From contig WWBZ02000051.1 in assembly GCA_011503125.2 (NCBI GenBank), positions 3,534,001 to 3,598,000 of the forward strand: 64,000 nt of DNA. The letters run 5' to 3'. Below are positions 55,082 through 64,000 of the stretch, one piece after another. How positions within the stretch are numbered: the first letter of the stretch is position 1; the number at the start of each line of letters is the position of its first letter. The position numbers were made by a program, and so were the translations under genes. The DNA comes from Botryosphaeria dothidea. Its lineage: Eukaryota; Ascomycota; Dothideomycetes; Botryosphaeriales; Botryosphaeriaceae. The notes under the pieces are model-generated. The model was not told where the DNA came from. It did not search any database and was given only the letters and a program-made list of their open reading frames with translations.

Positions 55082-56114
55082 CTACCGAATCTTTGCCTCA
55101 ATCTCGGCCATCGCTCCAGTTACGACGCCCCATTTCTCCCACTCGCCCTCAGCGATCTTTCCCCTGAGCGGCAGCCTTCCGCCTTCCAGGTTGCCAATCC
55201 CCAGAACCCTGTATATGCCCTCGCGGATGCCCAGGATACCGTTCTTCCCGATGAACTCCTCGGCAGCGGAGACCCTATATTGTAGGTCCTGCACCTCCTT
55301 CAGTGTAGCATCGTCGACCGGCTTCTTCGCCGCAAGTTCAAAGAGACGTGACACCGTCTTCGGATAAATTGCCGCCAACCCGTCGATGACGCCAGCCGCA
55401 CCAAAGAGCACGATAGGGCCGAGCTGCTGTCCGAACCCAGAGTAGACCCGGAAAGCCTTCGCATCGATCTGCGGATGCGTCGAGACCTGCACGTGGTGCG
55501 AGACATTGCCATGGGACCTACAGGCACACATCGTCAGCAAGAGCTTGGAAGAGACACAGAGAGTAAACCCACATCTTGCAGCCGACAATGTTCGGATGCG
55601 CCGCCAGCCGCACATACGTCTCCGGGCTCACGACCAACCCGTTCGTCACGCCGGGATAGTTGTACACCAGCACGGGCAGCGGGCTGCGATCGGCCACGAC
55701 GGTGTACCACTCGAGCAGGTTCTCCTGGCTGGCGGCGCCGCCGAAGTAGCCCGGCGCCAGCACGAGCCCCCACTGCGCGCCCGCCTCGGCGCTGTCCTGC
55801 AGCCACTCGAGCACCTCCTCGACGCTGTTCGTCAGCACGCCCGCCATGATCGGGTAGTCCGCGAAGCCGGCGTCGGCGAGGCCCCTGCGCACGCCGGCGA
55901 TGAAGGCCTTCCGCTCGGCGCGCGACAGGTGGATGGCTTCGCCCGTCGAGCCGAGCAGGACCAGCCCGCGGATGCCGGATTTCGCCAGGTGGATGCTGTG
56001 CGCGACCTGTGCCTCGACGTCGACGGCGGGCTGGATTGTGGAGGGCGTGGCGGGCTTGAAGAAGGTGGGCACGGGGACGAAGACGCCGTCGGGCGGGATG
56101 CGTGCGGTGGTCAT
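55082..56114 (-). CDS. DHDPS-family aldolase (2-keto-3-deoxy acid aldolase type)
   Basis: Two exons, 56114-55573 and 55517-55082, encode 325 residues. The 55-bp intron (GTGGGT donor, TGTAG acceptor) lies one codon after the Schiff-base lysine. LVLLGSTGEA (residues 51-60) is the family signature, YNYPGVTNG carries the catalytic Tyr (Y151), and NIVGCK carries Lys180. This is a class I pyruvate-dependent aldolase of the dihydrodipicolinate synthase superfamily. Fungal members include L-threo-3-deoxy-hexulosonate aldolase of galacturonate catabolism (GaaC/Lga1) and 4-hydroxy-2-oxoglutarate aldolases. The divergent reductase next door, able in principle to take the released aldehyde, favours the sugar-acid role by inference. 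Fungi make lysine by the aminoadipate route, so lysine synthesis is unlikely. Confidence 0.85.
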
Positions 56115-56512
56115 TGTGGCGGTTGCGAAGGGCGGATGAAGGTAGGACTGCTGGAGCTGCTGCGTTTGTGGCTGAAGAGGTGGTTTTTGGGGGGACTTTA
56201 TGGCGGATCGAGGGGTTCGAGCATTGCGAAAGAGTCCACTTCGCGCTCAACAATTAGCGCGGGGTGACTTGCTGCGTGCGTGCGAAGGGTGGGATGGGTG
56301 CAGGCTGGGCTGCGGGTCGGAAAACAGCCCCGTCTTGCAGCAAACCGCTCCGACGTCGGAAAAGCGGGGCAGTCGCCGTCGTCACTTGCGGCCGGCGTTG
56401 CAACATTGCCCCGAGTCTTTTTTCTGGTTTCCTGGAGGCAGAGGTTAAAGGGGCATTGTCCTCTTCTTTCGCGTTGTCAATCCCAGATCTGGAACTCTCA
56501 GAACCCGCAACC
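56115..56512. promoter_or_regulatory. Divergent promoter with CCG-N4-CGG palindrome
   Basis: A 398-bp intergenic region serves the aldolase (minus) and the reductase (plus). At 56349-56360 TCCGACGTCGGA is a perfect 12-bp palindrome containing everted CGG triplets spaced by four bases, a form bound by some Zn2Cys6 dimers. GCGGGG words matching the CreA-type SYGGRG consensus lie close by (56364). A Zn2Cys6 gene is 1.5 kb downstream. Confidence 0.5.
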
Positions 56513-57571
56513 ATGTCTTCAAACCGCACCTTCAGGCTGAACTCGGGCCATCCCATGCCCGCCGTGGGCCTGGGTACCTGGCAATCAGGCCCCAATGAGG
56601 TCGCCAACGCTGTGGCTACAGCTCTCAAGCTGGGCTACCGCCACATTGACGCAGCAGCCGTGTACGACAACGAGAACGAGGTGGGCGAGGGCATCCGCGC
56701 GTCGGGCGTCGACCGCAAAAACATCTTCATCACCAGCAAGCTGTGGAACACGCACCACAAGCCCGAAGACGTCGAGGAGGCCCTGGACCACACGCTCAAG
56801 GATCTGGGCACCGACTACCTCGACTTGTACCTCGTACGTCCCCCAAGCCCTTCCACAAATCCAGGAGAAGTGCTGACGGCGTGAAAGATCCACTGGCCCG
56901 TCTCCTTCGCCAAAGCCGCAGACATCAAGCAGCACTTCCCCATCAACCCGGCCACCGAAGCCGTCCACGTCATCGACGTGCCCATCGCCGACACCTGGCG
57001 CGCGCTGGAAGCCCTGGTGCACAAGGGCAAGATCCGCAGCATCGGCGTCAGCAACTTCACGCGCGCCGCCATCGAGGAGCTGCTCCAAACGGCATCCATC
57101 CCGCCCGCCGTCAACCAGATCGAGGCGCACCCGTACCTGCAGCAGCCGGAGCTGCTGGCGTGGCTCAAGTCCAAGAACATTGTCGCCGCCGCGTACAGCC
57201 CGCTCGGCAACAACATCTACAGCCTGCCGCGCGCCGTCGACGATCCCGTCGTGATCGAGGTTGCGAAGGGACTCGGCAAGGAGCCGGCGCAGGTGCTGGT
57301 GCAGTGGGCGGTGCAGCGTGGGACGGTGGTGCTGCCGAAGAGCGTCACCCCTGCCCGCATTGAGAGCAACTTCCAGGACTTTGAGCTGCCGAAGGAGGCG
57401 TTCGATAAGATCACCGCGCTGGACCGGAATCACAGGTACAATTTCCCGATCAGGCTGGGCGTCAATATCTTTGGCGAGCACGATGAGGCGACGCTGAAGA
57501 AGGGCGTTTCGGATTGGGTGGCTGCGCAGAGGAAGTTGAAGGAGCAGGCGGCGGCGGCGGCGGCGGCGTAG
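56513..57571 (+). CDS. Aldo-keto reductase, possible glyceraldehyde reductase
   Basis: Two exons, 56513-56833 and 56888-57571, flank a 54-bp intron (GTACGT...GAAAG) and encode 334 residues. The start MSSNRTFRLNSGHPMPAVGL is typical of the family. The catalytic tetrad is complete: D46, Y51 (HIDAAAVYDNE), K76 (ITSKLW) and H109 (LIHWPV). KSVTPARIESNFQDFELP near the C-terminus is the NADP(H)-binding loop. The protein is a soluble (alpha/beta)8 reductase. The tail ends in an Ala-rich run. Fungal relatives include the glycerol dehydrogenase/L-glyceraldehyde reductase group (GaaD/LarA-like). It is divergently paired with a keto-deoxy-acid aldolase, which would supply an aldehyde such as L-glyceraldehyde. 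The exact substrate is inferred. Confidence 0.88.
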
Positions 57572-58039
57572 AGAGGAGGTCGTTTCTGGGGGATTACAGG
57601 ATAGACTGATAGATAATTGAAGACAACACCCGACATTGCTTGCCGTTTGGATAACTTCAGCTGTTATGGTGTGTATGCTGTGTCGTCGTCCTTGCTCATC
57701 GTCAAGCTCAGGCTAAAGCTGCCAAAGCCATGCCAGGGCCAGACCAAGGGACGTCCAGCCACGCGCCGGTACAAGCCGTGGATCTCGCTCGCCCTTGCTC
57801 TTGGCTCTGCTCGCGCTCGGTGCGGATGGACCGAGCAGGATTCAACGCACGAGCGGGGCGTGATGGTGACTGGTGCGGGGTACGACCAGGGTAACCCGGC
57901 ACCGCGCTGACTAACCTCGGAAAAGGGCTATACAAGATGCCCTGCTTTCCCGGGCTCGCCAGAAAATCGTCTCCCCTTTTTCCGATCTGCCACTCGGCCC
58001 ACTTTTCAAAGTGTCCTGTCTCTTTTCCACCGAAAGCGA
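57572..58039 (+). promoter_or_regulatory. Promoter region of the Zn2Cys6 gene
   Basis: A 468-bp spacer between the reductase and the regulator on the same strand. No clear palindrome of the CCG-N4-CGG type was found in it. Confidence 0.35.
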
Positions 58040-60719
58040 ATGGCCGATCGTCAGTCCTCCCCCGGAATCCCACCCGACGACCACCACCCCGGCGCCGCCG
58101 CTCCGGAGCGGACCCGCTCAACCACCTCCGCCGAGCAGCAGCAGGGCGACGGGCGGCGCGGCTCTGACAGCGTCGAGCCTGCAGGACGGCCGGCAAAGCG
58201 GCGCAAGGAGAGCCACGTCCGGAGTCGAGTCAGCCGGGCGTGCGATCGGTGCAAGTCGTGAGTAGCAATTTGCATCCTTGCCTTCTCCGTCCGCGCCGCA
58301 AGCGAAAAGTGACTGATGCGTGTGATTGTGCTTGGGTGATTGCAGACGCAAGACGAGATGCTCGGGCAAGTACCCGTGCACACTCTGCTCGCAGCTGGGC
58401 CTGGACTGCCAGTACGAAGCCGCGTACACGCGCGGCCGCCTGCCGTCCATCGAGATCGAGACGGACGACCGCGTGCTGCAGATGGCCGCGCACGCCCGCC
58501 GCCAGAGCAGCGCGACGGCGAGCGGCAACGGCCCTCCCGGCAGGAACGGCGAGGACGGGGCTGCTGCGGGAGGCATCGTCCCCATCCCCAGCCCCATCAG
58601 CATCGAGCACCACCAGCTCTCGGACCGCCTGGCGGGGGAGGCGAGTCTGCAGCAGCGCCAGCGCGGCACGGCGTCGACGGCGCAGTCGTCTCGCAACTCG
58701 CCGGAGCCCTCGCAAAATGACCAGCAGGGCCATTATGTCGGGCCCGCGTCGGGCGCGTCGTTCTTGCTGAGGATTCAGAGGAAGTTGGTGCACCAGCAGT
58801 CGCTGTCCAGCGAGTCGAGCATCTTCACCTTTGGAGACTTGCCCCTGCCGGAGTTTGATCCGTCGTTTTTCATCTTGCCGCCCCAGGCGGATGCGGAGGC
58901 GTTGTTGGCGAGGTACTCTGACTTCGCGTCGGCGACCCATCGGTATTTGCACCGGCCTACTGTTGAGGCCTGGTTACGGGAACTGTATGAGACAAACGGG
59001 GTGATGAGGGATAAGGCGACAGCGCGAAGTAGGATGGCGCTGTTGTTTATGGTGTTCGCGCAGGCAGGACATTATGTACGCCCGGGGACGATTAGCAGGG
59101 AGCATCAGAGGTAGTCGATTCTTGAGAGAGGCTTGAGTCCTGATCTAATGCAGTGAATAGCGCACGATATTTCTCGGCTGCAGAACACCAGCTCTCGGCG
59201 GAAAAGGGGGAGATCCGCCTCACAAGCGTCCAGGCGAGACTTGCTCAGTGTTTCTGGTTGCTTGGGCAGTCTCGCATCAACCATTGTTGGAGCCTCTTCG
59301 GAACCACTGCGCATTTGGTACTAGCTTTAGGCATGCACAGGAAGCGTCGAATAGATTCAAGCCACAATATCGACTACATTGACCTTGAATGCAGGAAGAG
59401 GACATTCTGGTGCGCCTACAATCTCGACACTTACCTGAGCGCTGCTCTCGGGAGGCCTCGCACCTTTCACGATGAAGATATAGACCAGGTATTAATAAGC
59501 TGGTCCGATTAGTTGGGTCTCAGACTAACGTGCATGTTCCAGGATTTTCCTACGTGCGTCAATGACTCGGATCTGCATAACCGCCAGATGCATCCATCCG
59601 CTGTCAAGTCGCAATCCTTAATGTCGGGTCCTATTGCCCATTTCAAGTTAGTTCATTGGAAGAATGCATTATGCGGCTCTTCTGACATGCACCAGGCTTT
59701 CAAGGATACTTGCGAACATCCTGCGCGATCTCTACGGTATCAAGCCTCCCTCATCTGATGATCGGTATCGGCTGGCCGCAAGATACAATGACGAACTGAA
59801 CGAGTGGCGGACATCGCTTGCCTATCTCCTTGACACGGATGGAGTAGATCCATCTCTTTTCCTTCCAATCTTCCTCAGACAACGTAATGTCTTAAACTTG
59901 GCATTCTGGCATGCTCAGATCCTCGTCCACCGTCCATTCCTACTGAGCAACTTCGCCGGTCTCACCAACTACAGCATCAACCGAAGCAAGCTCTCCGGCA
60001 ACAGCAAACTGGCCTACCATGTGCAGCGCTGCCTGGACGCGGCCATGAACATTGTCAGAGTCGTAGACGACCTCACAAACCAGAGCCAGATTTACAGCAC
60101 CTACTGGGTAAGAGCTGATTCCCTCCACCATCTCTCCCGCATGACCCCACTAACCCCGTCAGTTCACACACTACTTCGCCTTCTGCGCCGTCGTCGTCCT
60201 CTACGTCTACACCATCCAACAACGCCACTCCTCGCCCGAATACTACCTCCCGCACTTCCGCGCCGCCGCCAAATGCCAGGAGCAGATCTCCAACATCGCG
60301 ACCAAGGGCTCCCTCGCCGAGCGCTACGGCGTCGTCCTCCAGGAACTGCGCCTCGAGATCCTGCGCCACAATGAGTTCTTGGCTACCCAGGGCGCGTCGG
60401 CAGCGACTATGCCGCTACTGGGCTCGGATCTGGTGTTCCCGGATCAGGGGGCCGTGTTGGGGAGCGGGCTGGCGGCGGACGGGCTGCAGCAAATGGGGCA
60501 CGATGCGTTTGCGGAGGCAAGTCCGAGTAGCAGTATTGCGCAGTTGACGGGGTGGGGGCAGTTTGACTCGCTGGTAAGTTTCTCCTGTTGCTTTGGGGAG
60601 TTGAGTGCTGACGTTGGGTGCAGGTTACTGGCGGGATTGGGAGTCTGGAGACGCTGCTTGCGGATAGCGCTGCCGGGTGGGATCTTGATCTAGGCGGAGG
60701 CTTGGGTGGTATTGCGTAG
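58040..60719 (+). CDS. Zn2Cys6 transcription factor
   Basis: Seven exons, 58040-58257, 58346-59110, 59161-59488, 59543-59646, 59696-60107, 60163-60573 and 60624-60719, give 777 residues with all phases consistent. The third-exon acceptor is AATAG at 59160; the nearer CAG at 59153 would give a stop. Residues 68-94 are a complete binuclear cluster, CX2CX6CX5CX2CX6C, split by intron 1 as is common. A basic stretch PAKRRKE precedes it. The middle domain (Fungal_trans type) has SARYFSAAEHQL, RLAQCFWLLGQ, RKRTFWCAYNLDTYLSAALG, RPRTFHDEDIDQDFPTCVND and IAHFKLSRILANILRDLYG. It probably binds CGG-containing sites in the nucleus. Proximity to the divergent aldolase/reductase pair and the transporter suggests it controls them. 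Confidence 0.88.
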
Positions 60720-61197
60720 ATAGATCATGTTTGTGGAGAAGCTACGTTGGTCCCTGAAATGTTTGTTTTTACGAACACCGCTGTGCAAAAAAATTTTCTT
60801 TCTTCAAAGACGTGATATGAAATGCCAATACCTTCACCTACCACAGCATTTGCTCTTCTATCAATGTCATTACCAACAAGACTTTCGTGTAATAGCAGTT
60901 CTTTGAGAACGGGTGTGGCGAATGTTATCCGCTCGTGCGGTGATTTTTCCCTTTTCCGGAGGATTTCCGCCACATCCGCCTGGCGGAAAAGCCATCCGAT
61001 CCCGCACATTTCCCCGCTTTCGTTATTTACACCCGGGCTTTACGACCTTCTTCAATGCCAAGTATCGACCTGGTTCTGCATTTGCAAGAGCAGACTTCGG
61101 GTGCAGTGTTCTTATACAGCATATGAACACTCAATCCAAACCTCTTTCATTTTCACTACCGCCATTCCTTTAACACACAAGACCAACCACATCAGCC
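60720..61197 (+). promoter_or_regulatory. Promoter region of the NRPS-like gene
   Basis: A 478-bp spacer. Inverted half-sites TTTTCCGGAGGATTTCCGCC and CGCCTGGCGGAAAAG (60952-60991) place TTTCCGCC and GGCGGAAA about 8 bp apart as an inverted pair, a plausible operator. The segment 61130-61197 is a C/A-rich leader. Confidence 0.4.
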
Positions 61198-64000
61198 ATG
61201 TTGGTCTCTGCTACTGCCACGCCATCCGGCCTGGATGCGCCAAACGCATCTAAAGTGTCCAAGCCGGAACAAATCAATAGTATCAATGATTTGATAATCC
61301 ACAAGGCCGAAACCATACCAAATACGCCACTGATTGCCTATCCCGCATCCGAACATGGAAGCAGCGATTTGGCAGACTACACCGCAAAGGACCTCGACAA
61401 CTTTGTGGATGAGGCAGCCAAGGAGTACACTCGTATAGGACTCTTGCCAAAGGTGCGTATGCCTCTCTTCTGATTCAACCCATATACTAAACCCCCCTCC
61501 CAGGAACGCCGCAGCACCAAGAGCGAAGTCGTCGCCCTCCTCGGCCCCTCCAACCTCGACTATGTCATCACCTTCCTCGCCCTCTCGCGCATGGGCTTCG
61601 CCGTGCTCTTCCTGTCGACGCGCCTCCCCACCGAAGCCTACGTCTCCCTCCTCCAAAAGACCGCCTGCACCAAAATCGTCGCGTCCCCACGCTTCGCCAC
61701 CACCGTCGCCTCCATCCAAGCCGTCCCCCACCCCATCTCCTCATTCCCGCAACTGAACGGTGACGTCTGTACCCGCCGGCCGTCCAGCGCGCGCTTCGCG
61801 CGCCAGACCGAGCTCGTCGACGAGGAAAACTGCATCTCCTTCATCGTGCACTCGAGTGGCAGCACCGGGCTGCCCAAGCCCATCTTCCAGACGCACCGCG
61901 CGTGCCTGTCCAACTACGCGCTCGGGTCGGGCATGCGCGCCTTCGTCACGCTGCCGCTCTTCCACAACCACGGGCTCGCGACGACGTTCCGGGGCATCGT
62001 GTCGGGCAAGCGGACCGTTCTGTACAACGCCAACCTGCCGCTGACGAACGGCCATCTGGTCGGGGCGCTGAGGGCGGCCGAGGCGGAGAGCTTCCATTGC
62101 GTGCCGTATGCGCTGAAGGTGCTGGCGGAGACGGAGGACGGCGTGGAGGCGTTGAGGCGGTGTCGGCTGGTGTTGTTTGGCGGGAGCAGCTGTCCGGACG
62201 AGCTGGGGGATATGCTGGTGGAGAGGGGAGTGTATATCGTGGGGCACTACGGCGCGTGAGTACAACTCTTTCCCCCTAGCAGAATTCGCTTGCTAATTCC
62301 ATGAAGGACGGAGATGGGCCAGCTGATGACCTCGTTCCGCGACCCGGAGGACAAGGCGTGGAATTATGTCCGCCCGCTGCCGAAGGTCAAGCCGTACCTG
62401 CGCTTTGTTCCTGCTGGAGAGGGTATCTTTGAGTGTGTGGTTTTGGATGGCCTGCCGTCGAAGGTGCTGTCGAACTCGGATGACCCGCCGAATTCGTATC
62501 ATACGAGGGATACGTTCGTGCCGCATCCGACGTTGCCTGATGCATGGAAGTATCTGGGCCGTCTGGATGATCGCGTTACGCTTGTTAATGGCGAGAAGGT
62601 GTTGCCCATCCCGTATGAGCACCGGATTCGCCAGGATGAACTGGTGCAGGATGCGCTGGTCTTCGGTGTGGGGAAGGCGTTTCCTGGACTGCTTGTCATT
62701 CCGAGTGAAAAGGCTGCGGGGATGAGTAAGGAAGAGTTCTTGGATGCGCTAGAGCCTGCTATCAAGGCCGCGAATTCTCAAGCGGAGAAATTCGGGCAGA
62801 TTTCAAGAGAGATGGTGGAGGTGCTGGAGGCCGGAGCCGACTATCCCAGGACGGATAAGGGAACAATGATTCGGGCGGCATGCTACATGAAGTTCGCAGA
62901 CCTGATTGAGCAGATCTACATCCAGTTTGAGTCGGGTGATGGCAAGCAGAAGAAGAAGCTGGATGCTGAGGGCCTGAAGACGTACCTGGTAGATCTTTTC
63001 AACAACCGAGTCGGTGTCGAGGGCCTCGGCCTGGAAACAGACTTCTTCGATGCCGGCACGGATAGCCTTCAGGGAATCGCTGCCCGTGGGCACATCCAGC
63101 GCGAGATCGACCTCAATGGCTCCGTCCTGGGCCAGAACGTCGTCTTCGAGCACCCCTCCATCTCCAAGCTCGCCGCGTATCTCGACGCCCTCTCCAACGG
63201 CTCCGCCGTCCAGCAGAAATCCGAAATCGAGCTCATGCAAGAGCTCGTCGCCAAATACTCCACCTTCGCGCCCTTCACTCCCGGCACAACCACCCCCTCG
63301 CACGACACCGTCCTCCTAACCGGCGCAACCGGCTCCCTCGGCGCCCACATCCTTGCCCAACTCCTCCCGCTCCCACACATCGCCAAGATCTACTGCCTCG
63401 TCCGCGCGCCCAGCCCCTCCGCCGCCCACGACCGCGTCCGCGCCTCGCTCGCAACCCGGCGCCTCTCCCCTCCCCACCTCGCCTCCAAGCTCGTCGCCCT
63501 CCCGAGCGACCTCTCCGACCCGCACCTCGGCCTCCCCGCGCCCACCTACGCCGCCCTGCAAACTTCCGTCACTACCGTCCTGCACAGCGCCTGGGCCGTC
63601 AACTTCAACCTCGGCGTCTCCTCCTTCGAGGCCCAGCACATCGCCGGCACGCGCCACCTGCTCGCCCTCTGCCTCGCCGTGCCCTTCGCCCGTCCCGCCC
63701 GCTTCGCCTTCGTCTCCAGCATCTCCGCCGCCGCCGGCACGCCTATCCCCGCGACGGTGCCGGAATCCGTCGTCGCGGACCCGGCGCACGCCCAGCCGAT
63801 GGGGTACGCCCGCAGCAAGTGGGTCGCCGAGCACGTCGTCGACGCGGCGCGCCGGGCTAGCGGCGGCCGCGCGATCAGGGTGCTCCGGACGGGCCAGATC
63901 GTCGGGGACGCGGTGCACGGCGTGTGGAACGAGACGGAGGCCATCCCGCTGATGGTCCGGGCCGCGAAGGGCATCGGCGCGCTGCCGCGGCTGGATGAGC
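61198..64000 (+). CDS. NRPS-like A-T-R reductase, truncated by window
   Basis: Three exons, 61198-61452, 61504-62255 and 62307 onward, are joined by 51-bp introns with good ends; about 900 residues are visible and the frame is open at the edge. The adenylation domain shows HSSGSTGLPKP at about residue 201, CPDELG and GHYGATEMGQ. A carrier domain has FFDAGTDSLQGIAA with the phosphopantetheine serine at 589. The thioester-reductase domain begins with LLTGATGSLGAHIL (about 672) and has YARSK (Y836, K840), a short-chain-reductase type NADPH fold. There is no condensation domain. Such enzymes activate one carboxylic acid, load it as a thioester and release it as aldehyde or alcohol. The substrate is not predictable by eye. 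Cytosolic secondary-metabolism role likely. Confidence 0.88.

Noticed and set aside
56585..57481. 298-codon minus-strand open frame
   Set aside because: Antisense shadow of the aldo-keto reductase, whose motifs are complete on the plus strand.
59111..59153. Using the CAG at 59151-59153 as the acceptor of intron 2 in the Zn2Cys6 gene, which would make the gene appear frameshifted
   Set aside because: The acceptor TGAATAG at 59160 restores the frame (HQ-SARYF) and gives an intact protein, so no frameshift is needed.

Overview
The window looks like nuclear DNA of a filamentous ascomycete (Pezizomycotina; Dothideomycetes is my guess from style, not proof). The genes are GC-rich and contain many short introns of 46-90 bp with GTRNGY donors, CTRAY-like branch sites and CAG/TAG acceptors. 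Fungal-specific families are present: a Zn2Cys6 regulator, a Fungal_trans_2-type protein, PMP3, an ACS-type MFS transporter and an NRPS-like reductase. One block at 23.1-24.15 kb is AT-rich and shows the transition bias expected of repeat-induced point mutation (RIP).

Layout. 0.7-6.7 kb: small hypothetical genes, a two-exon Fungal_trans_2-like gene and a Cys-rich gene. 7-24 kb: mostly gene-poor, with a decayed gene (8.5-9.6 kb), one small membrane-protein gene (10.9 kb), a dispersed repeat copy (7.8 kb) and a degenerate tandem array of seven ~375-430 bp units, each with a GC-rich hairpin (15.3-18.05 kb). 23.1-24.15 kb: the RIP-like block, which ends about 60 bp before the start of a chromodomain/AT-hook gene. 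27.5-34.3 kb: a Cys/His-cluster protein and a long low-complexity three-exon gene, with microsatellites and short tandem repeats between. 37.9-41.9 kb: a secreted protein, PMP3 and a carbonyl-reductase-type SDR. 44.5-44.8 kb: an inverted second copy of the 7.8 kb repeat. 46.9-52.2 kb: two paralogous Gfd2/YDR514C-like DEDDh nuclease genes with zinc knuckles, with remains of a decayed gene between them. 53-60.7 kb: a probable catabolic neighbourhood. 61.2 kb to the end: an NRPS-like adenylation-thiolation-reductase gene cut by the window edge.

How genes may work together. The DHDPS-family aldolase and the aldo-keto reductase are divergent and share a 398 bp promoter carrying a perfect palindrome with CCG-N4-CGG spacing. 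They are flanked by an ACS-type carboxylate transporter and a Zn2Cys6 regulator. This is the logic of a small regulated sugar-acid pathway: uptake, aldol cleavage of a 2-keto-3-deoxy acid, reduction of the aldehyde, and a local regulator. The closest known parallel is the last two steps of fungal D-galacturonate catabolism; the assignment is inference. The chromodomain protein next to a RIP-like block and the two nuclease paralogs (one lacking two acidic residues of its catalytic region) are the other items of interest.
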